Below the pieces are notes generated by a model that searched no databases, was not told the origin of the DNA, and worked only from the letters and a program-made list of their open reading frames with translations. A DNA stretch of 40,255 nt from an uncultured archaeon (lineage in GTDB: Archaea; Halobacteriota; Methanosarcinia; Methanosarcinales; Methanoperedenaceae), in assembly GCA_902386135.1 (NCBI GenBank), contig CABMIB010000047.1:1-40255 (forward strand). The letters are read 5' to 3'. The translations under genes were made by a program, and so were the position numbers. Of this stretch, positions 24,473-32,000 are shown in pieces. Position 1 is the stretch's first letter; every line of letters begins with the position of its first letter.

Positions 24473-24652
24473 ATGGAATCAAACGAGGTAGTTCTGTGGA
24501 TGGAGAAGTGCGCTCCTGAGAGGCTGACAGCAAATAAGGTAATGATGTGTACAAGGAACATCTTTTTGCTTGAGAACATGCGGGACTTTTACCCGGATGA
24601 ATATCATGCAATTATACAGAGCAGCGGTTCAGCAGGTATTATAAAACTATAA
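24473..24652 (+). CDS. Small hypothetical protein (59 aa)
   Basis: A 59-residue open frame from ATG at 24473 to TAA at 24650-24652, with GGAG at 24461-24464 (8-base spacing) and a strong TATA box at 24391-24400. The peptide is MESNEVVLWMEKCAPE..., with KVMMCTRNIFLLENMRDFYP in the middle and GSAGIIKL at the end. It has a plausible amphipathic, globular composition and two cysteines but no family I recognise. It converges with the lumazine synthase gene across a T/A-rich terminator. Confidence rests on the well-placed expression signals rather than homology. Confidence 0.6.
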   Translation: MESNEVVLWMEKCAPERLTANKVMMCTRNIFLLENMRDFYPDEYHAIIQSSGSAGIIKL

Positions 24653-24683
24653 AAAAAGATCTGCTCTGTTTTTTAATCTTTTA
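24650..24683. terminator. Bidirectional A/T-run terminator
   Basis: An A7 run (24652 onward), GATC and a T6 run (TTTTTTAATCTTTTAA) lie between the ends of two convergent genes. U-runs would occur in both transcripts, as in archaeal intrinsic termination. Confidence 0.45.
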
Positions 24684-25083
24684 ACATTCTTACCATTTTT
24701 ACGGCAGCTTCGACCGCGCGCTTTGCATAATCAACACGCTCGTGCGCATCAAGCCTGCTCATGCCAGGACCTGATATCCCGAGGGTTATGGGCTTATTGT
24801 ACTCAAGAGCAAGGTCTGTTATCTTCCTTGAAGCATGCTGGACCACGATCTCATCGTGTTTTGTGGCTCCCTGTATCACGCATCCGATTGTCACGACAGC
24901 ATCAATACCTGTGTCCTCAGCAAGCTTCTTTACTGCCAGAGGCATATCGAAAACACCGGGGACATATAATATCTTTTCAACAGAAGCGCCAAGAAAAGCC
25001 GCGTGCTCTTTTCCAAGGGTCTCCATTTGTATGGTCAGATCACGGTTGAATTCCGAAACAACGAATCCGAGTTTAATACTCAT
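24673..25083 (-). CDS. ribH: 6,7-dimethyl-8-ribityllumazine synthase
   Basis: A 136-residue enzyme joining 5-amino-6-ribitylamino-uracil and dihydroxybutanone phosphate in the penultimate riboflavin step; the pathway also feeds F420 precursors. VVSEFNRDLT is the N-terminal substrate strand, PGVFDMPLAVKKL the equivalent of the GSFE(I/L)P loop, and GCVIQGATKHDEIV holds the catalytic His. LGISGPGMSRLDAHERVDYA is the archaeal C-terminal region. I set the start at the internal ATG at 25083, which has AGGTG five bases before it, rather than the ATG 21 bases upstream at 25104. Flavin demand fits the flavoproteins around it. Confidence 0.92.
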   Translation of the reverse strand: MSIKLGFVVSEFNRDLTIQMETLGKEHAAFLGASVEKILYVPGVFDMPLAVKKLAEDTGIDAVVTIGCVIQGATKHDEIVVQHASRKITDLALEYNKPITLGISGPGMSRLDAHERVDYAKRAVEAAVKMVRMLKD

Positions 25084-25225
25084 TTTTGCACCTGAGTTTA
25101 TCATATTCTTCGGTATGTCTATATAATTTACTATTGGGGTCCCGGGACAATATGCATAAGCGAAGATACGTTAAAGATAAAACGAACTAAAGATAGTATA
25201 ATCTCCGCGTATTTGAACTGATATT

Positions 25226-26188
25226 ATGTTCCTGACAATAAAAAACCGCATTGATAACCTGTGCGATTATACTTACAATTTCACCTGGCAGAACAACATT
25301 CTCAGCCCCGGCAGCGTCATACCTTTCCAGGAAGGCACAAGTTACACGTTCAAAGACCTCGTCGATGAACTGAGGAAGGGCAAGGAAGTGCGTATCACAG
25401 GAGATGCAGGGAAAAGGCTGGGTTACAGCATGGGCGTTGACCTGAAGCACTTCGGAGGAACAGGTGCTCCCGAGAAAGCAGGAAGGCTCTATATCGACGG
25501 CAATGTGGCCTCTGAGATGGGAATGGGCATGGTATCAGGCGTGATATACATAAAGGGAAGTATAGAGGAACCTGTCGGGAATGTGGTTGAGGTTTCATCC
25601 GATGAGCCGGGCTACAGGAAATTCCGGTCAATAACAGAGATATTATGCAAAGGACCGGGGAAAGATAAACTTATTAAGAACAGCTTTAACGAGAGAAAGA
25701 GGGCTCTGGTGCTGGATGACGGCATACTACGGGGCACGGTGGCGGTGCGGTGCACCTGCGATGCCTCAGTTACAATAGAAGGAAATGCCTATAACGGCAC
25801 GGGGCTTCTGATGCAAAAAGGCGTGGTTCACATCAGGGGAGATGCAGGGATGAACACAGGCGCGCACCTGGACGGCGGCGTGGTATTGGTTGAGGGCACA
25901 ACAGGTGAGTTCGCGGGCGCGTACATGAAAAAAGGAGTGCTGATATTAAACGATGCAGCAGGTTATGCAGGCGCCAACCTGAAGGACGGGGTTATTTTTT
26001 CAAAGAAAAAAGTGAAAACCAGCCCGCCTGTTGAGGAGCTTGTGATATCGCAGGAAGACGCCAGGCTTATAATGAAGCATCTGGGCACAGGTCATGTGGA
26101 AGCTATGAGCTATCACAAGTACGGGCTCATTAAAGAGAAGCTGGTACGGATGAGGGATGGGTCTGTGGTAGTGAGGAAGATAGAATAG
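25226..26188 (+). CDS. GXGXG beta-helix protein (glutamate synthase domain 3 / FwdC-like)
   Basis: A 320-residue protein. After ~45 residues it shows successive beta-helix turns with the GXGXG pattern: RLGYSMG, GRLYIDGNVASEMGMGM, then VSGVIYIKGSIEEPVGN, and a second set in the C-terminal half (VTIEGNAYNGTGLLMQKG, VHIRGDAGMNTGAHLDGG). It belongs to the group that includes the third domain of glutamate synthase and formylmethanofuran dehydrogenase subunit C; homologues in methanogens have been labelled 'tributyrin esterase' without good support. No Fwd or Glt partner genes are adjacent. It may be a stand-alone structural module. A similar, smaller protein is at 14951. Confidence 0.78.
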   Translation: MFLTIKNRIDNLCDYTYNFTWQNNILSPGSVIPFQEGTSYTFKDLVDELRKGKEVRITGDAGKRLGYSMGVDLKHFGGTGAPEKAGRLYIDGNVASEMGMGMVSGVIYIKGSIEEPVGNVVEVSSDEPGYRKFRSITEILCKGPGKDKLIKNSFNERKRALVLDDGILRGTVAVRCTCDASVTIEGNAYNGTGLLMQKGVVHIRGDAGMNTGAHLDGGVVLVEGTTGEFAGAYMKKGVLILNDAAGYAGANLKDGVIFSKKKVKTSPPVEELVISQEDARLIMKHLGTGHVEAMSYHKYGLIKEKLVRMRDGSVVVRKIE

Positions 26189-26255
26189 ATGTTTTTCAGT
26201 TCAGTAAAGGATAAAAAGGTTTAGAACCATACTAATTGATTAGGGAGGTTTCTGG

Positions 26256-27335
26256 TTGCCGAGGAAAAAGATCTTAGAGTTGAGTGTAGACTGGCTTTCG
26301 ATTCTTGACCCCGAAGGGAATGTGGATGAGAGTTTAGAGCCCGACCTAGATAAAGGAACGCTTGAAAAAATCTACAGGACGATGGTATTGACCCGCCTTT
26401 TTGATGATAAAGCATTGAAGCTCCAGCGCCAGGGCAGGATGTACACCTTCGGCGCGTCTCTCGGGCAGGAAGCAACTACCGTGGGGAGCGCTTTTGCCCT
26501 GAATCCTGACGACTGGTTCTTCCCGGCTTTCAGGGAGCAGGGAGCCCAGATAGCAAGAGGTATCCCTATTAAGCTTCTCTATATTTACTGGATGGGGTCC
26601 GAGGATGCTTACATCGGGATGCCTCTCAGGAATTTTACAATAGCTATACCGGTATCCACCCAGATACTCCACGCCGTAGGGGCTGCATGGGCGGCGAAGA
26701 TCAAAAAGGAGAAGATAGCTTCTATCGTTTATTTCGGGGACGGTGCAACCTCTGAAGGGGATTTCCATGAAGGTATGAATTTTGCAGGCGTGTTCAAAAC
26801 CCCGACCGTTTTCATTTGCCAGAACAACCAGTACGCCATCTCGCTGCCGAGAGAAAGGCAGACAGCCTCTAAAACGCTTGCACAGAAAGCTTTAGCTTAT
26901 GGTTTTGAAGGCATCCAGGTTGATGGGAACGATGCGCTTGCCGTGTACAGCGCGACAAAAGCAGCCCTTGAAAAAGCAAGGTCAGGCGGCGGACCTACAT
27001 TGATAGAGTGCTTCACTTACCGCTTGGGCGCTCATACTACATCCGACGACCCTACAAAATACAGGCAGATGGTAGAAGTGGAAGAGTGGAAGAAAAAAGA
27101 CCCAATAAAGCGCTTTCAGCTCTACCTTGCAAAGAAAGGTATATGGAGCCAGGATTACGAGGATAAGCTGATTAAAGAGCTTACAGCAGAAATTGAGAAA
27201 GCCGTTGAAGAGGCTGAAGCGTATAAGCCCGGGGTCGAGAACATATTCAAATACGTGTACGCTGAAATGCCTTCGAACCTGAAAGAGCAGATGGACGAAC
27301 TCCTTGCCTATATTTCAAAAAAGACGGAGGGATGA
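26256..27335 (+). CDS. pdhA: 2-oxoacid (pyruvate-type) dehydrogenase E1 component, alpha subunit
   Basis: A 359-residue thiamine-diphosphate subunit that, with E1beta, decarboxylates a 2-oxoacid and reductively acylates lipoyl-E2. The TPP motif runs from GDG (161-163) to NN (190-191). TSEGDFHEGMNFAGVF and LIECFTYRLGAHTTSDDPT, the latter the phosphorylation-loop region, are classic E1alpha. The order of motifs favours pyruvate over branched-chain oxoacids, but specificity cannot be fixed by eye. The start is a TTG at 26256, chosen because AGGGAGG sits 6-7 bases before it and the protein aligns from the first residues. First gene of the E1alpha-E1beta-E2 operon. Confidence 0.93.
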   Translation: MPRKKILELSVDWLSILDPEGNVDESLEPDLDKGTLEKIYRTMVLTRLFDDKALKLQRQGRMYTFGASLGQEATTVGSAFALNPDDWFFPAFREQGAQIARGIPIKLLYIYWMGSEDAYIGMPLRNFTIAIPVSTQILHAVGAAWAAKIKKEKIASIVYFGDGATSEGDFHEGMNFAGVFKTPTVFICQNNQYAISLPRERQTASKTLAQKALAYGFEGIQVDGNDALAVYSATKAALEKARSGGGPTLIECFTYRLGAHTTSDDPTKYRQMVEVEEWKKKDPIKRFQLYLAKKGIWSQDYEDKLIKELTAEIEKAVEEAEAYKPGVENIFKYVYAEMPSNLKEQMDELLAYISKKTEG

Positions 27336-27337
27336 GA

Positions 27338-28309
27338 GTGGCTAAACTCAATATGGTGCAGGCGATCAACCTTGCACTGCACGAAGAAATGGAAAGAGAT
27401 CCTGATGTGATAGTGATGGGGGAGGATGTAGGCGTGGACGGCGGGGTATTTAGAGTTACTGAAGGCCTCCTGAACAAGTTCGGAAGCGAGAGGGTTATCG
27501 ATACGCCTCTTGCTGAATCCGGGATAGTCGGGACGGCGATAGGTATGGCTGTTTATGGACTTAAGCCCGTGGCTGAGATACAGTTCGAGGGTTTCAGTTA
27601 TATGACCATAGACCAGCTTGCAGCCCATGCTTCCAGGATAAGGAACCGCTCCAGGGGCACATATCACTGCCCGATGGTCATAAGGTCGCCTTACGGTGGC
27701 GGTGTCCGGGCGCTGGAGCATCATTCCGAGGCCGTGGCCACATTCTATATCCATATCCCGGGAATGAAAGTGGTTATCCCGTCATCTCCCTATGATGCGA
27801 AAGGTCTTCTCATATCCGCTATCAGGGACCCCGACCCGGTTTTCTTTTTTGAGCCCAAGAGGCTTTACCGCGCTTTCAGGGAAGAAGTTCCGGAAGGCGA
27901 GTACACCGTGCCCCTCGGTGAAGGAAAGAAGCTCACAGAAGGCGATGATGTTACCCTGATATCATGGGGTGCCATGGCAAGGGTGTGTCTTGAAGCCCTG
28001 AAACTGGTGAAGGATGTCAGCGTTGAGTTGATAGACCTGTGCACGCTTTCTCCCCTGGATGATAAGATAATAACAGAATCGGTAAGGAAAACAGGCAGGG
28101 CAGTGATAGTGCATGAAGAGCCAAGAACACTGGGTCTGGGAGCTGAGATCATCGCAAGGATTAACGAAAAGGCGTTCCTTTATCTTGAGGCGCCTGTTAA
28201 AAGGGTTACAGGGTATGATGTTCCCGTGCCGCTGCCCAAGCTTGAGGATTACTACCTGCCCGATGCCGAGAGAGTGGCAGATGCTATAAAAGAGGTAGCA
28301 ACTTTCTGA
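27338..28309 (+). CDS. pdhB: 2-oxoacid (pyruvate-type) dehydrogenase E1 component, beta subunit
   Basis: A 323-residue E1beta. LNMVQAINLALHEEM is the usual N-terminus; GEDVGVDGGVFRVTEGLLNKFG and DTPLAESGIVGTAIGMAVYG are transketolase-like pyrimidine-binding segments. SRGTYHCPMVIRSPYGGGVR and the C-terminal TGYDVPVPLPKLEDYYLPD are also typical. I prefer the GTG start at 27338, because GGAGGG at 27326-27331 touches the upstream ATG at 27332 but is 6 bases from this GTG. The gene starts 2 bases after the E1alpha stop. It acts with E1alpha as a heterotetramer on the E2 core. Confidence 0.94.
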   Translation: MAKLNMVQAINLALHEEMERDPDVIVMGEDVGVDGGVFRVTEGLLNKFGSERVIDTPLAESGIVGTAIGMAVYGLKPVAEIQFEGFSYMTIDQLAAHASRIRNRSRGTYHCPMVIRSPYGGGVRALEHHSEAVATFYIHIPGMKVVIPSSPYDAKGLLISAIRDPDPVFFFEPKRLYRAFREEVPEGEYTVPLGEGKKLTEGDDVTLISWGAMARVCLEALKLVKDVSVELIDLCTLSPLDDKIITESVRKTGRAVIVHEEPRTLGLGAEIIARINEKAFLYLEAPVKRVTGYDVPVPLPKLEDYYLPDAERVADAIKEVATF

Positions 28310-28320
28310 GGTGTGAAACT

Positions 28321-29664
28321 ATGGTCGATGTAAAATTCCCGGATGTTGGTGAGGGCATTACCGAAGGCACGCTTGTGAAATGGCTGGTGAAGGCAGGCGA
28401 TGAAATAAAGGCTGACCAGGCTGTTGCTGAGATCGAGACAGATAAGGCTATCGTAGAGATCCCATCCCCGAAGGCAGGGAAGGTTGCGAAGCTTTACGGA
28501 AAAGAGGGGGATGTTATAAAAGTCGGAAGCACCCTGGCTTCCCTGGCGCTTCCGGGAGAAGAGGTAAGACCGCCTGAAGTTAAGCCGTCCGGGGTTAAGC
28601 CTCCTGAGGTAAAACCACCTGAGATGAGACCGACCGAAGAAGTTAAACCGGCTGAACCATCCAGGGAGATAAAGCCGTCTGAGATCAAACCCTCTGAAGA
28701 GATCAAGCCCCCCAAACCGCCCGAAGAGGTCAAAAAACCTGAAAAGCCAAAAGGGATGCCGGAAAGAGTTTTAGCTACGCCCTCTACAAGGCGGCTCGCA
28801 AGGGAACTCGGCGTGGATATATCAAAGGTTGAAGGCACGGGTCCCGGGGGCAGGGTAACTGATGAGGATGTCAGGAGATTTTCGGAAGTAAAGCCAGAGG
28901 CTATGCCAGAGGCAAAGCGTCCAGAGGCTGCGCCGCCCGAAGCTGCGCCTGAGATAAAAGCCCTGGAAGAGAGGATCGCGATAAAAAGTATCCGAAAGAC
29001 CATTGGAGAACGCATGGTCCAATCCAAGTTCACGGCGCCGCATGTGACTTCGATGGACGAGGCTGATGTTACAGAGCTTGTGAAACTCAGGGAAAAGGAG
29101 AAAAAAGCAGCGGAAGAGAAGGGAATAAAGCTTACCTACCTTGCATTTGTTGTCAAGGCGGTAACGGTTGCGTTGAAGCAGCACCCGTATTTGAACGCAT
29201 CGATTGATTCCCAGAAAAACGAGATTGTATTGAAGCACTATTATAACATCGGGATCGCTGTAGATACTCCAGAAGGCCTGATGGTGCCTGTTATCAAGAA
29301 TGCCGACCAGAAGAGCATTATGGAACTGGCGCAGGAGACGGAAAAACTTGCTGAAGAGGCACGTACAAGGAAGATCAAACTTGCGGATTTGAAAGGCAAC
29401 ACTTTCACTATAACTAACATAGGGAGCATAGGCGGGATTTTTTCAACCCCTATAATCAATCCGCCGGATGTCGCAATCCTCGGCGTGCACAGGATAAGGG
29501 ACATGCCTGTGGTGGTTGACGGGGAGGTAAAGGTTCGGAAAATCCTGCCTCTGGTTATATCATTTGACCATAGGGCACTGGACGGCGCGCAGGCTGCGCG
29601 GTTCATGAATACGCTGATAGAACACCTGAAAGACCCGGATCTACTGCTGCTGGATATGATGTAA
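28321..29664 (+). CDS. pdhC: 2-oxoacid dehydrogenase E2 component (dihydrolipoamide acetyltransferase)
   Basis: A 447-residue acyltransferase core. One N-terminal lipoyl domain (1-78) has the modified lysine K42 in IETDKAIVEIP. A ~70-residue Pro/Glu/Lys linker follows, built from repeated 'PxEVKP' units. The E1/E3-binding domain is VLATPSTRRLARELGVDI through GGRVTDEDVRRF (about 154-190). After a second short linker the catalytic domain ends with SFDHRALDGAQAARFMN, holding the catalytic His and Asp. It starts 11 bases after E1beta with GAGGTG in front. No E3 gene follows; the nearest E3-family gene is 4.1 kb downstream. Lipoylation genes are not in the window. Confidence 0.95.
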   Translation: MVDVKFPDVGEGITEGTLVKWLVKAGDEIKADQAVAEIETDKAIVEIPSPKAGKVAKLYGKEGDVIKVGSTLASLALPGEEVRPPEVKPSGVKPPEVKPPEMRPTEEVKPAEPSREIKPSEIKPSEEIKPPKPPEEVKKPEKPKGMPERVLATPSTRRLARELGVDISKVEGTGPGGRVTDEDVRRFSEVKPEAMPEAKRPEAAPPEAAPEIKALEERIAIKSIRKTIGERMVQSKFTAPHVTSMDEADVTELVKLREKEKKAAEEKGIKLTYLAFVVKAVTVALKQHPYLNASIDSQKNEIVLKHYYNIGIAVDTPEGLMVPVIKNADQKSIMELAQETEKLAEEARTRKIKLADLKGNTFTITNIGSIGGIFSTPIINPPDVAILGVHRIRDMPVVVDGEVKVRKILPLVISFDHRALDGAQAARFMNTLIEHLKDPDLLLLDMM

Positions 29665-29743
29665 AGTCTCTACAGTGCGTTTCTGTTCAGAGGAATTTGG
29701 GATAAACTAGAAATAGCGTGAAAAATAATTATAAATCGGGAGC

Positions 29744-30184
29744 ATGTCAAAGCTTGTTATCATCTACGGCACGGGTTCGCATAATACCGAGCGCATGGCA
29801 GTCGCAATAGAGGAAGGTGCGCGGGCAGAAGGGATAGAGACCGTGCTGAAGAACGTGAACGATGCGAACAAGGATGAACTCAGAGATGCTGATGCAATAG
29901 CTATCGGCTCGCCCAATTACAACCATGCCATGATGCCAACGGTTAAGAAATTTCTGGGCGGACTTTCTGACCTTGATTTATCCGGGAAAGCCGGGCTTGC
30001 GTTCGGCTCTTACGGGTGGAGCTTTGAAGCCACGCAGGAAATAAACAGGATATTGACATCCTGCGGCGTGGAGATGGTACATGACCTTAACGTGAAGAGG
30101 ATGCCGGGTGATGAAGAGTTTGAACTATGCAGGAGAACCGGCTCGCTGTTGGCGAGTAAAATCAAGGTAGAGAATCTGCTGTAA
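29744..30184 (+). CDS. Flavodoxin-domain protein
   Basis: A 146-residue flavodoxin-like protein. The FMN phosphate loop reads YGTGSHNTERMA (the usual T-x-N-T region). SPNYNHAMMPTVKKFL and AFGSYGWSFEA give the two loops stacking on the isoalloxazine ring, in the form found in the C-terminal flavodoxin domain of F420H2 oxidase/FprA-type proteins. Here it stands without the metallo-beta-lactamase (diiron) half, so it is probably an independent electron carrier. ATG at 29744 with AATTATAAAT ~18-25 bases upstream, suggesting a short leader. Confidence 0.88.
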   Translation: MSKLVIIYGTGSHNTERMAVAIEEGARAEGIETVLKNVNDANKDELRDADAIAIGSPNYNHAMMPTVKKFLGGLSDLDLSGKAGLAFGSYGWSFEATQEINRILTSCGVEMVHDLNVKRMPGDEEFELCRRTGSLLASKIKVENLL

Positions 30185-30258
30185 ACTTATGCAGACAATT
30201 TACTACACAAGGTTTATTAATTCCCAGACCAAAACTTTGCTTGGGGAGGTGAGTAACC

Positions 30259-30411
30259 GTGACTAAGGAAATAGACTGTAAGAGATGTAGCTTTATGATC
30301 AGGAGCGAGAATGAAAATGAGCTAATCTCGTTCGTGCAGCAGCATAACAAAAATATGCACAACTGGGATACATCAAAAGAAGAACTGCTCAGAGCTGCAA
30401 AAGATGTGTAG
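30259..30411 (+). CDS. DUF1059-like mini protein (50 aa)
   Basis: A 50-residue protein starting with GTG at 30259, behind a strong GGAGGTGAG (30244-30252), and ending with TAG at 30409-30411. The sequence has CKRCSFMIRSENENELISFV followed by QQHNKNMHN: a C-x2-C pair, an acidic helix and two histidines about 20 residues later. This is the pattern of small DUF1059 proteins, which probably bind one metal ion through two Cys and two His; function unknown. A TATA-like TTTATTAATT lies ~45 bases before the start. Confidence 0.75.
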   Translation: MTKEIDCKRCSFMIRSENENELISFVQQHNKNMHNWDTSKEELLRAAKDV

Positions 30412-30478
30412 GCAGCCCCGGATATTTTAGAAAACTTTAAACGAAAAGACGGTTAAAATACAATCCAGGTGGTTAGCG

Positions 30479-31036
30479 GTGAGACGGTATATAGTTTTGA
30501 TTTTAGTATCGGTTTATTTGCTTTTTATTGCAGCAGGGCCTGTGCTGGCTCAGGTGGGAAGCGCAATGATTGGAGGCAATGGAAAAGCTTCTGATATTAT
30601 GGAGCAGGGGAAAAGCATGCCCGAGCTTGAATCGACGCCGGCAGAAACCGCGCCATCAGGCAGGATAATCACCCTCGATGATGATGGTAAGACCATCACG
30701 CTCCAGGTGAATGAGAGTTTCCTGCTCAAACTGGGAGAGGGATATGACTGGAACATCACCATCGATGACCAGACAGTCCTCAGCCGCGTGGTGAATGTGC
30801 TTGTAATCAGGGGCGCCCAGGGCATATACGAAGCGCACAAGCTAGGCCGCGCCACCCTGACCGCAGTTGGCGACCCTCCATGCCGGAAAGCGAAACCGCC
30901 ATGCGCCGCGCCGTCGCGCCTGTTCAGTCTGAACGTGGTTGTTACCGGCGGGACAGCAACGCCTGGGGCGCCCGCTTTTGAAGCAATTCTTGCTGTCTCG
31001 GCTCTACTGGTAGCGCTGCGGGTCAGGAGGAGATAA
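30479..31036 (+). CDS. Exported chagasin-like (I42 type) protein with C-terminal sorting signal
   Basis: A 185-residue secreted protein. The signal peptide ends near VLAQ (~25). The central domain has LQVNESFLLKLGEGYDWN, then LVIRGAQGIYEAHKLGRATL, a pattern matching the beta-barrel fold of chagasin-like cysteine protease inhibitors (G-Y-x-W, then G-x-x-G and a G-R/Y-L strand). The GDPPC...PPC stretch gives two cysteines that may pair. The C-terminus ends in PGAPAFE, a hydrophobic segment and RVRRR, like archaeosortase (PGF-CTERM-type) signals but without an exact PGF. The start is GTG at 30479 with AGGTGG upstream. Inhibitor activity is inferred from fold-like motifs only. Confidence 0.65.
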   Translation: MRRYIVLILVSVYLLFIAAGPVLAQVGSAMIGGNGKASDIMEQGKSMPELESTPAETAPSGRIITLDDDGKTITLQVNESFLLKLGEGYDWNITIDDQTVLSRVVNVLVIRGAQGIYEAHKLGRATLTAVGDPPCRKAKPPCAAPSRLFSLNVVVTGGTATPGAPAFEAILAVSALLVALRVRRR

Positions 31037-31044
31037 AGACTGCA

Positions 31045-31063
31045 TGAAAAGTACTACTTTTCA
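31045..31063. promoter_or_regulatory. 19-bp palindrome
   Basis: TGAAAAGTACTACTTTTCA, a perfect 9-bp inverted repeat around one central C. It lies 9 bases after the end of the chagasin-like gene and ~100 bases before the next gene. It has no U-run, so it looks more like an operator than a terminator. Confidence 0.4.
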
Positions 31064-31163
31064 GTATTTCCTATCTTAATAGGCGACAAATGAAAGCTAA
31101 TTTGTAAACAATTTGGGTATAATACTGGAAAAAACATTTAGATAACCATATCAATTTAAAATT

Positions 31164-31352
31164 ATGAAAAAAACGGGTATTTATCTCACCGCTTCTATTG
31201 CATCGGTAACTTATTTTATTATAGCTGTTATTCTAAAATATTCTCCATATGATGATATTCTGGATTTGAAAAATGCTTTAATAGGCGCTGTTGTTTTTTG
31301 GGTAGTTTTCTTTCTGCTGCATCCATCCCTTAATAAACGAGTTAAAAGTTGA
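31164..31352 (+). CDS. Small two-helix membrane protein
   Basis: A 62-residue protein with two hydrophobic segments (about 6-25 and 38-55) separated by a short acidic loop (YSPYDDILDLKN). Lysines flank both ends, suggesting both termini are cytosolic. CAATTTAAAATT directly precedes the ATG. No family recognised. It lies isolated between the chagasin-like and the next membrane protein gene, both on the same strand with gaps above 85 bases. Confidence 0.5.
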   Translation: MKKTGIYLTASIASVTYFIIAVILKYSPYDDILDLKNALIGAVVFWVVFFLLHPSLNKRVKS

Positions 31353-31438
31353 TACGCTCAGCTTCTTGTAATTTTCACAGGTCAATCCTACAAACTGTTA
31401 CGAAATTATTATAAATGAATAAAACATAATCATATCTT

Positions 31439-31834
31439 ATGGATAGACTGTTAGGAAGCATAATTGATGATTACACTCTATACAGAATTATTCAAGCAAT
31501 TATTACAATACTTATCCTTGTCGCGGTTTATCTTGGTATACAAATAACTCTGGCGTTGAAATTCACAAAAAAGAGTGCAACGGATTCGAATGGTGTAATT
31601 TCACAAATAAAAAGTTTCAACAAAAATACTATATTTATATTGATAGCTGGTTTTTTTATGTTTCTCCATGAGTTTCTTGAAGGGTTTGAGAAGGACGTGG
31701 CAGATTATACGACCTATGAACTGCTGGAGCTTATTGCACTTTCAGGATTAGTATTGTTTTTGTATGACTGGCATAAAACATTGAAGAAATTAAAGAAAAG
31801 TGATTTTGACGTAGTCCTATCAAGGTTACCTTGA
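31439..31834 (+). CDS. Hypothetical three-helix membrane protein
   Basis: A 131-residue protein with hydrophobic segments at about 17-38, 62-78 and 95-110. The loop after the second is acidic (HEFLEGFEKDVADYTTYELLE) and histidine-containing. Archaeal proteins with a similar 'FLHEFLEG' arrangement exist, but I cannot assign a family. ATTATAAATG lies ~20 bases upstream of the ATG, suggesting a leaderless or very short-leader transcript. No operon partner is evident. Confidence 0.55.
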   Translation: MDRLLGSIIDDYTLYRIIQAIITILILVAVYLGIQITLALKFTKKSATDSNGVISQIKSFNKNTIFILIAGFFMFLHEFLEGFEKDVADYTTYELLELIALSGLVLFLYDWHKTLKKLKKSDFDVVLSRLP

Positions 31835-31970
31835 GAGCTTTTCCCTTTTACCGACCTTACTGTATAAAACTCAGGCTGGTTTACTAGAAATTTAAAGTGC
31901 CATATGCTCAAAACCCAAATACTTTATCGTTTACAATAACCTTCCCTCTAACCCCAGCTCCAAAGTATAA

Positions 31971-31979
31971 TTTATATAC
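31971..31979 (+). promoter_or_regulatory. TATA box of the short site-2 protease gene
   Basis: TTTATATAC centred 26 bases before the ATG at 32001, which is the archaeal TATA-to-start distance. The mRNA is therefore probably leaderless; no Shine-Dalgarno precedes the ATG. Confidence 0.6.
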
Positions 31980-32000
31980 GCTCAAATTAATTTAAGGCAC

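Noticed and set aside
26189-26255. A riboswitch or thiamine element ahead of the 2-oxoacid dehydrogenase operon
   Set aside because: Only 67 bases are available and no THI-box-like sequence or stable stems are visible.
28494-29033. A Ser/Gly-rich open frame opposite the E2 gene
   Set aside because: It is the mirror of the repetitive Pro/Glu/Lys linker codons and has no independent start signal.
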